Source of the DNA: Ignavibacteriales bacterium
Lineage (GTDB): Bacteria > Bacteroidota > Ignavibacteria > UBA10030
Length of the DNA: 64,000 nt
NCBI GenBank assembly: GCA_016192345.1
Contig: JACPUH010000102.1
Span: forward strand, 1 to 64,000
Direction of reading: 5' to 3'
Shown here: piece by piece, positions 26,117 to 34,104 of the stretch
Numbering within the stretch: position 1 is the first letter of the stretch
Layout: every line of letters starts with the position of its first letter
Notes under the pieces: model-generated
What the model was told of the DNA's origin: nothing
Database searches by the model: none
Seen by the model: only the letters and a program-made list of their open reading frames with translations
Position numbers and translations under genes: made by a program

Positions 26117-26281
26117 GTAGTGGGGCATTTTGCAGGGGGTCAAATCGACCGGGGATAGATTCCCGATAGAAATATTCAGGAATGACGATCTCTCTTCTTT
26201 TGTCATGCCCGCGGATTTTGCGTTTTGGGCATCCCGCATACTTTGAAGCGGGATAGGCGGGCATCCAAAATGCCCCACTAC
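26117..26281. mobile_element. MITE-like element, 165 bp, with 16-bp terminal inverted repeats
   Basis: GTAGTGGGGCATTTTG (26117-26132) is perfectly inverted at 26266-26281. The element is flanked by the 9-bp direct repeat CCAACGTCT (26107-26115 and 26282-26290), with one extra T on the left. Inside are nested hairpins ATGCCCGC/GCGGGCAT and ATCCCGC/GCGGGAT. It has no coding capacity. A 9-bp duplication is known from several transposase families (for example IS1 and IS4 types); the parent is not in the window. Confidence 0.8.
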
Positions 26282-26410
26282 CCAACGTCTCGGTTTTGTT
26301 GTGGCAGAACCCAGGGTCGCGGTAGTCACCTGGAAGAAAAACTGCTCAGATTTTTGTTGCATAGGTCGCGAAAACTCATAAATTCCTGAACACTTATCAG
26401 CGGAGGGGTT

Positions 26411-29400
26411 ATGAGGATTACGTGCAGGGTGGTGTTTCTCTTGTCTCTTTGTCATACGATGTTGTATGGTCAGGGTTCAACGCATGTCGTCATCAGCGAG
26501 GTGTACGGGGGGGGAGGAAACACCGGATCCACCTACACCCATGATTTTGTAGAGTTATACAACCCCACGAGTTCCCCCGTGGTCATGACGGACTGGTCGC
26601 TCCAGTACCAGTCCGCTACCTCAACTACTGCTTTCTCCCAGAGGGCTTTTTTTTCCGGAACGATCCAGCCTAAAAGATATTTTCTTATCCGGCTTGCGCA
26701 AGGTACAACGGGGGGCAATACCCCCTTGCCGACACCCGATGCCTCTCCTTCCAACCCTCTTGCCCTTGCCCAATCGGCTGGAAAGGTCACACTGGTGAGC
26801 GATACGGTCGCGATTACCAATCCGACTGATCCGACGGTTGTGGATTTTGTCGGCTATGGAACCGCAAATAAGTTTGAAGGATCGGGACCCACGCCGGCGC
26901 CAAGTAATACCTCCAGCATCGAACGGAAAGCCTCGGCCACTTCCACGGCAGCTTCTCTTGCGACAGGCGGAGCAGAAGCGAAGGCTGGTAACGGCTGGGA
27001 TACCGACAACAACGCCGCCGATTTTGTCGCGCAGACCGCCATCAATCCTCAAAACAGCACAAGTGGGGAGGAACCCCCTTCGGGATCCGTTTTCGAACCC
27101 GGCACAGCGAAGGTGTCACCGGCCCGATGGAAGTACAATAATCCAACCACGATCACAATCGTCTTCTTCCCGGGGGCTGACACGCTTCGTACGTTCCGGC
27201 TCCGGAGGCCGGCAGAACTTCACTGGAGCAACGCCAATGTTTCAACGATACCGGCCAACGCTTTGCTCTCATTCTCCCAGGACACGATCATTCTTTCGGG
27301 TTTCGCAGTACGATCTCCTGATAGTCTTGTCGTCATGATTTCGGCTGCCACGGCGGACGATTCGACGGATGAATGGAGCTTCGACCTTCAAGCAAGTACC
27401 GACGGTTCCTCGTTCCTTCCCATCCAGGCACAGCCAAGGACTTTGGTGTACGGTTCGCCCCGATCGATGGCGTCGGTCAAGGAGAAGAGCGGAAACGGGG
27501 TCCATCGTCTCCTGAACAAATGGGTCGTTGTACGGGGGGTGGTGACGGTGGGGAATGAGTTTGGGGGGCCCTCCTACCTTCAGGATACGACGGCCGGCAT
27601 CGCGGTCTTCGACGCCTCGGTCAGCAGCAATGTCGTGCAAGGGGATGATGTGGAACTCTTGGGAGTGGTTGCTCCCTTTAACGATCTCTTTGAACTGACA
27701 CCATGTCTTCTTCTGGAAAAAGGCTCGGGGGGAAATCCTGTCGATACTCTTCTCCTCACGGCGACGGAGGTCGGTGTCCAGGGTTCCGCCGAACCGTATG
27801 AGGCGCGGCTGGTCCGGATAAACTCCATTACTTCGGTCACGGCGATCAACGGTCAGCCTGCGGCGGCATGGAACGCCACAGGGAGCGGGACCAATTATAT
27901 TTTGAGCGATGCGACCGGCCAGGTGCAGGCTCGTATCAGCGGTCGGATCAATCTTGCGAACACACCTGTTCCGTCCGGGGCATTTGACATGGTGGGGGTG
28001 TTGGGCCAATTTTTTTCCACGTATCAAATTCTCCCGCGGAGCGTTGAGGATATCACGCCCCATGGGAAGGGGCCACGCATAACGGTTGCTCCGAAAGAAT
28101 CGCACATCACCCAAAATTCCCTCAGGCTCAATTGGGCCACGGAAACTCCCGCCTCCGGGTCCGTCCGGTACGGCCGCACCACCTCGTACGAGCTGGGGAT
28201 TGCAGGGGACACGAGCATGTCGACGACGCACTCTGTGGTCCTCTCAGGACTTTCCCCGGCAACAATTTATCAGGTGCAGGCCTTTTCCGTCAACAGCGGT
28301 GATACCAGTGCCACAGGCAACCGCGTCGTGAGCACCGCCTCGCAAAGTTCGACCGGGCAGGTCAACGTTTACTTCAATAAGTCGGTCGATGCTTCGGTCC
28401 AACGGTTCGCTCCTGCCCAGGCCAACACGAATTTCCTGGAAGCTATCCTCGGGCGGATCGATGCGGCACAACATTCAATCGATGCTGCCCTCTACAGTCT
28501 TAGCGGGACGGTGGGCCGGTCAATTGCCGATGCGTTGATCCGGGCGAAGGGGAGGGGGGTGAAGGTGAGGATGATCGTTGAAAGGGATAACCTTTCAGCC
28601 GGGACGGGAACCACCATGAATCAGATCGTCACTCCTTCAGGGATCTCCTGGATTGCCGACGATTTCGACGCGACGAATGGGGGGGCCGGCCTTCATCATA
28701 ACAAGTTCTTTGTGTTCGATTTCCGCGGGGGAGACCCGGACAAGATTTGGGTCTGGACCGGTTCCTGGAACCCGACCGACCCCGGGACGAATGACGATTT
28801 CCAGAATGTGGTGGAGATCCAGGACCAGGCCCTTGCCGGCGCGTTCACGTTGGAGTTCGCTGAAATGTGGGGGAGTGAAGGGGATCTCCCGGACCCGGTG
28901 AACTCGCGCTTCGGTTTCCGCAAAAGAGATAACACGCCGCATCTCTTTATGATCAATGGCACGAGTGTGGAAAGCTACTTCAGTCCATCCGATAGGACTA
29001 CGGGGAGGATTATCGATGTGGTGAAGGGGGCCGGCCACACCATCGATATCGCCATGTTGACGTTGACGAGGTCCGATATCACGTCCGCACTCATCGAGAG
29101 GAAGAATGCCGGTGTGAAGGTGCGCGGAGTCCTGGATAACGGAACCGATACAGGCTCGCAGTTCAATACACTGATCTCGGGCGGCGTGGATGTGCGGTTG
29201 GATCCTGCGGCTCCCCTCCTGCATCATAAGTACGCGATCATCGACGCAGAGCGGACGGACCTCCCGCAAGTGGTGATCACCGGATCGCATAACTGGACGA
29301 GCGCAGCCGAGAATGCGAATAACGAGAACACGCTGATCGTGCACGACAACCCGACTGCGAACGCGTACCTTCAGGAATTTGTGGCACGATATAAAGAAGC

Positions 29401-29719
29401 TGGCGGGACGGATGCCATTGTCGTCCATGCAGAACAGGATGGGGGAGAACATCCGGAGACTTTTACCCTCTTTCAGAACTACCCCAATCCCTTTAATCCA
29501 TCGACCATGATCCTGTTCTCCATTCCACACTCCGGGTTGGTGAATCTCAAGGTGTTTGACGTGCTGGGGAGAGAGGCGGCTCTCTTGGTCAACGAATACC
29601 GATCTGCCGGGTCACACCGCGTTTCCTGGAACGCCGGGGCTCTTGCCACTGGAGTTTACATCTCCAGGCTTACAGCCGGAGGCGCCGTTCAGTCGAAGAA
29701 AATGCTTTTCGTCCGGTAA
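26411..29719 (+). CDS. Secreted lamin-tail / FN3 / phospholipase-D-like protein with T9SS sorting domain
   Basis: A 1102-residue protein. Order: signal peptide (1-20); lamin-tail domain (25-180: VVISEVYGGGGN, HDFVELYNPT); beta domains, including an OB-like segment (about 350-550); fibronectin type III (about 555-645); two PLD-type halves with HKD motifs, HHNKFFVFD near 762 and HHKYAIID near 937, each followed by an Asn/Ser-containing GSWN or GSHNW block; C-terminal type IX sorting domain (about 1017-1102, FQNYPNPFNPST). Extracellular nuclease or phospholipase activity is likely. ATG 26411 is preceded by GGAGGGGTT. Confidence 0.9.
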   Translation: MRITCRVVFLLSLCHTMLYGQGSTHVVISEVYGGGGNTGSTYTHDFVELYNPTSSPVVMTDWSLQYQSATSTTAFSQRAFFSGTIQPKRYFLIRLAQGTTGGNTPLPTPDASPSNPLALAQSAGKVTLVSDTVAITNPTDPTVVDFVGYGTANKFEGSGPTPAPSNTSSIERKASATSTAASLATGGAEAKAGNGWDTDNNAADFVAQTAINPQNSTSGEEPPSGSVFEPGTAKVSPARWKYNNPTTITIVFFPGADTLRTFRLRRPAELHWSNANVSTIPANALLSFSQDTIILSGFAVRSPDSLVVMISAATADDSTDEWSFDLQASTDGSSFLPIQAQPRTLVYGSPRSMASVKEKSGNGVHRLLNKWVVVRGVVTVGNEFGGPSYLQDTTAGIAVFDASVSSNVVQGDDVELLGVVAPFNDLFELTPCLLLEKGSGGNPVDTLLLTATEVGVQGSAEPYEARLVRINSITSVTAINGQPAAAWNATGSGTNYILSDATGQVQARISGRINLANTPVPSGAFDMVGVLGQFFSTYQILPRSVEDITPHGKGPRITVAPKESHITQNSLRLNWATETPASGSVRYGRTTSYELGIAGDTSMSTTHSVVLSGLSPATIYQVQAFSVNSGDTSATGNRVVSTASQSSTGQVNVYFNKSVDASVQRFAPAQANTNFLEAILGRIDAAQHSIDAALYSLSGTVGRSIADALIRAKGRGVKVRMIVERDNLSAGTGTTMNQIVTPSGISWIADDFDATNGGAGLHHNKFFVFDFRGGDPDKIWVWTGSWNPTDPGTNDDFQNVVEIQDQALAGAFTLEFAEMWGSEGDLPDPVNSRFGFRKRDNTPHLFMINGTSVESYFSPSDRTTGRIIDVVKGAGHTIDIAMLTLTRSDITSALIERKNAGVKVRGVLDNGTDTGSQFNTLISGGVDVRLDPAAPLLHHKYAIIDAERTDLPQVVITGSHNWTSAAENANNENTLIVHDNPTANAYLQEFVARYKEAGGTDAIVVHAEQDGGEHPETFTLFQNYPNPFNPSTMILFSIPHSGLVNLKVFDVLGREAALLVNEYRSAGSHRVSWNAGALATGVYISRLTAGGAVQSKKMLFVR

Positions 29720-29748
29720 TGGGGTGGAAAAATCATTCACCACAAGGC

Positions 29749-29777
29749 TTGCTTTCGGAAGGAGCATTTGATATTTT
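29749..29777 (+). promoter_or_regulatory. Promoter of response regulator 1
   Basis: TTGCTT (29749-29754), a 17-bp spacer and TATTTT (29772-29777), 28 bp before the ATG at 29806. The hexamers are identical to those at 36510-36538. Confidence 0.5.
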
Positions 29778-29805
29778 GGGGCAGGTTGACGGAAGAGAAA
29801 GTTTG

Positions 29806-30162
29806 ATGAAGACCATTCTCATTGTTGATGATGAAGAAGCGTTCCGCCGCGGACTCTCCATGGGACTGACCATGGAGGGTTACGGTATTCTTGAAGCGAA
29901 AGACGGGCTGGAAGGTTCGGAGATGGCAACGAAGCATCTTCCGGACCTCATCATCACGGATGTTCAGATGGATAACATGAACGGATTCGTGATGCTTGAA
30001 GAATTGAGAAGGAACGAGGCGACATCGTTGATCCCCGCCATCCTTATGACCGGCGCCTCGGTGACCGCGGGGGCATGGCAGGCCGGCGGGGCGGTGGACT
30101 ATCTTGAAAAACCATTCAGTCTTGATGAATTGATCGCTGCCGTGAAGAAAATCCTCGGTTAG
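29806..30162 (+). CDS. Single-domain response regulator
   Basis: A 118-residue receiver with no output domain. Acidic pair D8-D9, phospho-acceptor D52 in ITDVQMDNMNG, the conserved Thr in LMTGAS and Lys in LEKPF are all present. It must signal by protein contact or phosphotransfer. It is paralogous to the next gene, sharing the unusual GAW and AVDYLEKPF segments. GAAGAGAAAG precedes the ATG. Confidence 0.93.
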   Translation: MKTILIVDDEEAFRRGLSMGLTMEGYGILEAKDGLEGSEMATKHLPDLIITDVQMDNMNGFVMLEELRRNEATSLIPAILMTGASVTAGAWQAGGAVDYLEKPFSLDELIAAVKKILG

Positions 30163-30236
30163 GTTCTCCCGTTTTTTCCCGGTTATCATTTTGAAACATT
30201 CCATTGGTTGTTTCCCCCTTATTCCACTTTCCCTCC

Positions 30237-30265
30237 TTGATTCTCGCGCGGCTGTTTACTACTTT
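30237..30265 (+). promoter_or_regulatory. Promoter of response regulator 2
   Basis: TTGATT (30237-30242), a 17-bp spacer and TACTTT (30260-30265), 23 bp before the ATG at 30289. Confidence 0.5.
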
Positions 30266-30288
30266 CTTCTCCGAAGCGAGGAACCATT

Positions 30289-30648
30289 ATGAAGAAAATC
30301 CTGATTGTCGATGACGAAGATTCGTTCCGCAAGTCGATTGGTTCGCAATTGAAGCTCAAGGGATGGGGAGTGTTCGAAGCGCAGGACGGGATGATGGGAT
30401 TGGAACTTGCGGAACAACACAAACCGGACGTCATTCTGAGCGATGTCCATATGGACATCATGAATGGTTTCATGATGGTCGAGGAATTGAAACAGAACCC
30501 GGCCACCTCGGCGATCCCCGTGATCATGATGACGAGCGCGGCGCAGGCTGCCGGCGCCTGGAATTCCGATATTGCCGTCGACTTCCTGGAGAAACCGTTC
30601 ACGATTGCCAAATTGTTGGAGGTGCTTGCCGCGGCCATCAAGAAATAA
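30289..30648 (+). CDS. Single-domain response regulator (paralogue of the preceding one)
   Basis: A 119-residue receiver with D8-D9, phospho-acceptor D52 in LSDVHMDIMNG, the Thr in MMTSAA and Lys in LEKPF. AGCGAGGAACC precedes ATG 30289. It probably arose by tandem duplication with the gene at 29806, but each has its own predicted promoter, so the two can be expressed separately. Cognate kinases are not adjacent. Confidence 0.93.
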   Translation: MKKILIVDDEDSFRKSIGSQLKLKGWGVFEAQDGMMGLELAEQHKPDVILSDVHMDIMNGFMMVEELKQNPATSAIPVIMMTSAAQAAGAWNSDIAVDFLEKPFTIAKLLEVLAAAIKK

Positions 30649-30771
30649 CGTTGGGCGGATCATCAACGCTTTCCGGGCGCGGTTCGCATCAACAGCGTGA
30701 TCGGTCCGAGATTTTCGAAGTTTCATCTCCCCTCCTTAACCTTCCTCTCGTATTTCCTCTCTTGCGCTTCC

Positions 30772-30800
30772 TTGTTTTTCTATTCGCCTTTTGCTACTTT
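30772..30800 (+). promoter_or_regulatory. Promoter of the 30848-32892 gene group
   Basis: TTGTTT (30772-30777), a 17-bp spacer and TACTTT (30795-30800). It lies 47 bp before ATG 30848 and excludes an in-frame start at 30791. Confidence 0.5.
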
Positions 30801-30847
30801 GCAACACATTCACTCTGCTTCCCCTTGGCCCTCTTGGAATTCTCCGC

Positions 30848-31387
30848 ATGCCACGGTTCAGCGTAGAAGAAATTCGCGCACGGTTCGCTCAATCATCCGA
30901 TTTCAATGAGATCTTCGATGCATTCGAAGATGCCCTCGAACAACGCATTCAGGATGTCGAGTTGTACCGGGTATTGTTTTGGAACCATTCCCTGGCTCCG
31001 GATGAGCTCTGTCTTTTCGGGGAGAAACTTGCAAAAGAGTTTTCCCCCATCGCCTATGACGTCTTTATGTGGCTTGCAAGCGTGTTCGAAGTGACCTACT
31101 CCTCCTACGACAATTTCGACCTCGCGATACGGTATTACCGGAAGGCGGCAGAGGTGAGGCCGCAAGAGCCCGACCCGTACCTGGACGCTTGCGATTGCTA
31201 CGATCCCGACCTTAATATCCCCCCCCCCGATGTCCTGATCGAGTTTCTGAAAAGCGGGTTAAACCACGTCGGAAACAGAACGGCGCTCCTGTTGCGGCTT
31301 TCGCACCTTCACCATCTCCTTGGCGACGAGGAACAGAGCCGGTTCTATCGCACGCTGGCCGACGAAGGGGACGGATCCAAAAATTAG
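30848..31387 (+). CDS. TPR-like hypothetical protein
   Basis: A 179-residue soluble, largely helical protein. A tetratricopeptide-like pair is visible in the middle (NFDLAIRYYRKAAEVRPQEPDPYL), and a second near the end (LLLRLSHLHHLLGDEEQSRFY). No catalytic motif. It ends one base before the DMT transporter start, so the two are translationally close. Confidence 0.7.
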   Translation: MPRFSVEEIRARFAQSSDFNEIFDAFEDALEQRIQDVELYRVLFWNHSLAPDELCLFGEKLAKEFSPIAYDVFMWLASVFEVTYSSYDNFDLAIRYYRKAAEVRPQEPDPYLDACDCYDPDLNIPPPDVLIEFLKSGLNHVGNRTALLLRLSHLHHLLGDEEQSRFYRTLADEGDGSKN

Positions 31388-31388
31388 C

Positions 31389-32321
31389 ATGACATCGACC
31401 CAGAGTTCCTCCTCGCGCGGGTACCTCTTCGTGTTCATTGCCGTTCTTTTCTGGGGAGGGTCGGCGTCGCTGGCGAAATACCTTTTCACCACCAGGTTCG
31501 ATACCCTGATCATCACCCAGACACGGTCATCGCTCTCCTTTATTCTCCTCGCAGTCTATTTCGCGTTCAAAGACCGTTCGGTCTTCCGGATCGATCGTGC
31601 CGATCTCTATAAATTTGTCATGGTCGGCGTGGTCGGGATTGCCGTCACGAACTTCTCCTATTACTATACTGTCCAAATATCCACGGTGGCAACGGCGATC
31701 CTTCTTCAGTATACCGCCCCCGTGCTCGTCATGCTCTATGCCATCTTAGTGAGCAAGGAGGAGGAGTTGAACGGGCTCAAAGTGGTTTCGTTGCTTCTGG
31801 CCCTGGGGGGCTGTTACCTCGCGGTCAGCGGAGGTGCCGGGGCTGAAATTCAGTTGCACGGGTGGGGATGGGTGGCCGGTTTGGTTTCGTCACTTTCCTT
31901 TGCTTTCATGTTGCTGATTTCGAAGCGCGTCCTCAGGAAGTACCCGGTCTGGACGATGTTGGTGTATGCCTTCGGATTCTCCATGCTCTTCTGGTTGGTC
32001 GTCAACCCTCCATGGGCCATCGCCGCGAAGGGGTACTCGGCGGAGGACTGGGGCATTCTCTGGCTCTTCGCGGTCGTTTCCATCCTGATTCCCCATGCCC
32101 TGTTCATGAAAAGCCTGAGTTTGCTTGAGGCGACATCGGTCGGTATCGCGAGCACCATGGAGCCGGTCGCGGCGATCGTGATTGCCTACGTTGCCCTTGG
32201 GGAATCTCTCTCGGGCGTGCAGATGGTTGGAGGCGTTGCCGTGGTTGGAGCGGTGCTTCTCCTGCAGTTGCGCCCCCTCATGCTCAAACGCGCCGGAGGC
32301 GGAACCCCCCATGCGAAGTGA
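31389..32321 (+). CDS. EamA-family (DMT) transporter
   Basis: A 310-residue protein with ten membrane helices in two EamA repeats. The first opens with FVFIAVLFWGGSASLAKYL, the second with GWVAGLVSSLSFAFMLLISKRV. The late TSVGIASTMEPVAAIVIAYVALGE segment is diagnostic. It moves small metabolites across the inner membrane; the substrate is unknown. The trmH gene overlaps its end by 11 bp. Confidence 0.88.
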   Translation: MTSTQSSSSRGYLFVFIAVLFWGGSASLAKYLFTTRFDTLIITQTRSSLSFILLAVYFAFKDRSVFRIDRADLYKFVMVGVVGIAVTNFSYYYTVQISTVATAILLQYTAPVLVMLYAILVSKEEELNGLKVVSLLLALGGCYLAVSGGAGAEIQLHGWGWVAGLVSSLSFAFMLLISKRVLRKYPVWTMLVYAFGFSMLFWLVVNPPWAIAAKGYSAEDWGILWLFAVVSILIPHALFMKSLSLLEATSVGIASTMEPVAAIVIAYVALGESLSGVQMVGGVAVVGAVLLLQLRPLMLKRAGGGTPHAK

Positions 32322-32892
32322 GCGCCGGGTTGCAAAGCTGACGCAGGTTCTCCGACATCGACAGCCGGACCTGACGGTGGTGATGGAAAACATCCATGAC
32401 CCGCACAACGTCAGTGCGATGCTTCGGTCATGCGACGCTGCCGGCGTGCTGCAGGTGCAACTCCTGTATACCGCAGAGAAGTTTCCCCGGATAGGGAAGA
32501 AGAGTTCCGCGAGCGCGGGGAAATGGGTGGAGCGAAGGAAATTCCAGGCCGTGGAGGAGTGTTATGCGACACTGCGGAACGAAGGATTTGCCATCTATGC
32601 GACTCATCTCGACGAACAATCCGTCCCGGTCTACGAGGTCGATCTGACCCGCAGGGTCGCGATCGTGTTCGGGAACGAGCACCGCGGGGTCTCCGAAGCC
32701 GCGGCAAGCCTTGCCGATGGAAACATCAGGATCCCCATGGTCGGCATGATCCAGAGCCTGAATGTCTCGGTGGCATGCGCGATTGCTCTCTTTGAGGCAG
32801 TGCGGCAGCGGCTTGCCGGAGGTCACTACGACAAGGCGAAATTCACCGAGCAGGATCTTGAGAAGATGTTGGAAGAATGGGTGAAGAGGTAG
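32311..32892 (+). CDS. trmH: tRNA (guanosine-2'-O-)-methyltransferase TrmH (SpoU family)
   Basis: A 193-residue SPOUT enzyme. Motif 1 is ENIHDPHNVSAMLRSCDAAGV, motif 2 VFGNEHRGVS and motif 3 IPMVGMIQSLNVSVACAI, forming the knotted SAM site. The compact length and sequence fit TrmH, which methylates G18 in the D loop of tRNAs, better than rRNA-specific relatives. ATG 32311 overlaps the transporter end. Confidence 0.9.
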   Translation: MRSERRVAKLTQVLRHRQPDLTVVMENIHDPHNVSAMLRSCDAAGVLQVQLLYTAEKFPRIGKKSSASAGKWVERRKFQAVEECYATLRNEGFAIYATHLDEQSVPVYEVDLTRRVAIVFGNEHRGVSEAAASLADGNIRIPMVGMIQSLNVSVACAIALFEAVRQRLAGGHYDKAKFTEQDLEKMLEEWVKR

Positions 32893-32943
32893 TGAGGCGA
32901 GGCAGAACGCGGAAAGCAGAAGGCAGTAAACAGAATGCGGGGA

Positions 32944-33333
32944 TCAGCAGGTCGGATCGGCATTTCTTTTCATCCTCAGGTAGTCATCCGTCTTGTTCAG
33001 CCAATCCTGCCTTGGTGGGGAAAACATATCGAGGCTGAGCGTATCCTCCGTAGCCGTTGCTTTGTGCGGGATGTTGGATGGGATGAAGAGAACCTCCCCC
33101 TCGCGGATCGGAACTTCCTTCCCGTCAATTTCGAAGACCATCGCCCCTTTGAGAATGTATGACATTTGCTCATTCTCGTGATGATGCATCGGGACGACAC
33201 ACCCGCTCTTGAGGTAGACGTGTGCCATCATCATGCGTTCGCCCGTAATGAGCTTTCGTGATAGCAGTTCGTTGAGCGGTTCTTCGGGGATATCATCCCA
33301 TCGGTGAAGGGAAACGGTTGGAGTGTGCGGCAT
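32944..33333 (-). CDS. Cupin-domain protein
   Basis: A 129-residue single-cupin protein. Cupin motif 1 is PMHHHENEQMSYILKGAMVF with three His and a Glu as metal ligands; motif 2 carries the EVLFIPSNIPHKA His. Such small cupins bind metals and act as enzymes or sensors; nothing more specific can be said. It is divergent from the gene at 33462, with face-to-face promoters between. Confidence 0.85.
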   Translation of the reverse strand: MPHTPTVSLHRWDDIPEEPLNELLSRKLITGERMMMAHVYLKSGCVVPMHHHENEQMSYILKGAMVFEIDGKEVPIREGEVLFIPSNIPHKATATEDTLSLDMFSPPRQDWLNKTDDYLRMKRNADPTC

Positions 33334-33376
33334 GAAGGCACCGGTTCAGAAGTGTGATGGAAAATGAAATTTGTCC

Positions 33377-33404
33377 AATATACTTGAAATCGAAACAGAA
33401 GCAA
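33377..33404 (-). promoter_or_regulatory. Promoter of the cupin gene
   Basis: On the minus strand TTGCTT (33404-33399), a 16-bp spacer and TATATT (33382-33377), 44 bp before the start at 33333. Confidence 0.45.
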
Positions 33405-33407
33405 ATA

Positions 33408-33436
33408 TTGTTTCTCCGTCATTAACGGGTTATATT
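33408..33436 (+). promoter_or_regulatory. Promoter of the 33462-36404 gene group
   Basis: TTGTTT (33408-33413), a 17-bp spacer and TATATT (33431-33436), 25 bp before ATG 33462. It is back-to-back with the cupin promoter. Confidence 0.5.
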
Positions 33437-33461
33437 CGAAAGGCTTTCAAAGAAGGAATGA

Positions 33462-33884
33462 ATGGAGATCCGGAACGAAACACGGCAGTTTTTGCACGAC
33501 CTTGAACGCCACGCCGGCAAAAGGCTTTTCTTTCCGGAGGAAATCGGGAACCTCGTGGATCTCGCACGCACCACCGGCAAGCTCGAATTGCTCGAGGATG
33601 CGATCTTTCATGCAAAGTTCATCACGAAGTCGTACGGCGTGATGAAGAGGATTGGGGCCGACGGAGAGGGTTATGGAAAAATGGCGGGGGAGTTCCAGGC
33701 GAGCATGGAGAAAGTGTCGACCCTGCTCAGAACGCTTGTCAAGGAATCGCCGGATGACGTCAAGGGGAAGTTCGTTCACAGGTTCTTTTCGCTCGACCAG
33801 GAAAGCATCTCCCGCTTGATGAACCTGCTGCACGATCTTACGGCGGTGAAGAACTGGAGGGTGGATGGAAAGCCGCTCCCCTGA
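33462..33884 (+). CDS. Hypothetical helical protein, 140 aa
   Basis: Not recognised. The product is soluble, charged and nearly all alpha-helical, without Cys pairs or catalytic motifs (segments such as EEIGNLVDLARTTGKLELL and QASMEKVSTLLRTLVKE). It overlaps the following membrane-protein gene by 20 bp, so it is part of an operon leading to namZ. An adaptor-like or structural role is possible but unsupported. Confidence 0.65.
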   Translation: MEIRNETRQFLHDLERHAGKRLFFPEEIGNLVDLARTTGKLELLEDAIFHAKFITKSYGVMKRIGADGEGYGKMAGEFQASMEKVSTLLRTLVKESPDDVKGKFVHRFFSLDQESISRLMNLLHDLTAVKNWRVDGKPLP

Positions 33885-34104
33885 CCCGGAGGAAGAGAGC
33901 GTCCGGGAGGAGCTGCAGCGAGTGTTTGCGAGCGTTCTCCTGGTCTGTGTGCTCTTCATGCTGGCCATTCTCTTGGAACCCCCCATCTCAATTCTTGCTT
34001 GGGTGGTGCTCTGTCCCGGATTTCTCTCGCTTTTCTACGTTGTGCTTGCTGTTCGCAGACTACTCCGCAAGTATCAATCCACCGACCAAACCAAAAAACC
34101 ATGA
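33865..34104 (+). CDS. Small two-helix membrane protein
   Basis: A 79-residue protein with an acidic N-terminal tail and two hydrophobic helices (FASVLLVCVLFMLAILLEPP; LAWVVLCPGFLSLFYVVLAV), then a basic end, giving an in-in topology. Not a family I recognise. It overlaps the previous gene by 20 bp and namZ by ATGA, so it is co-translated with both. Confidence 0.65.
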   Translation: MESRSPDPEEESVREELQRVFASVLLVCVLFMLAILLEPPISILAWVVLCPGFLSLFYVVLAVRRLLRKYQSTDQTKKP

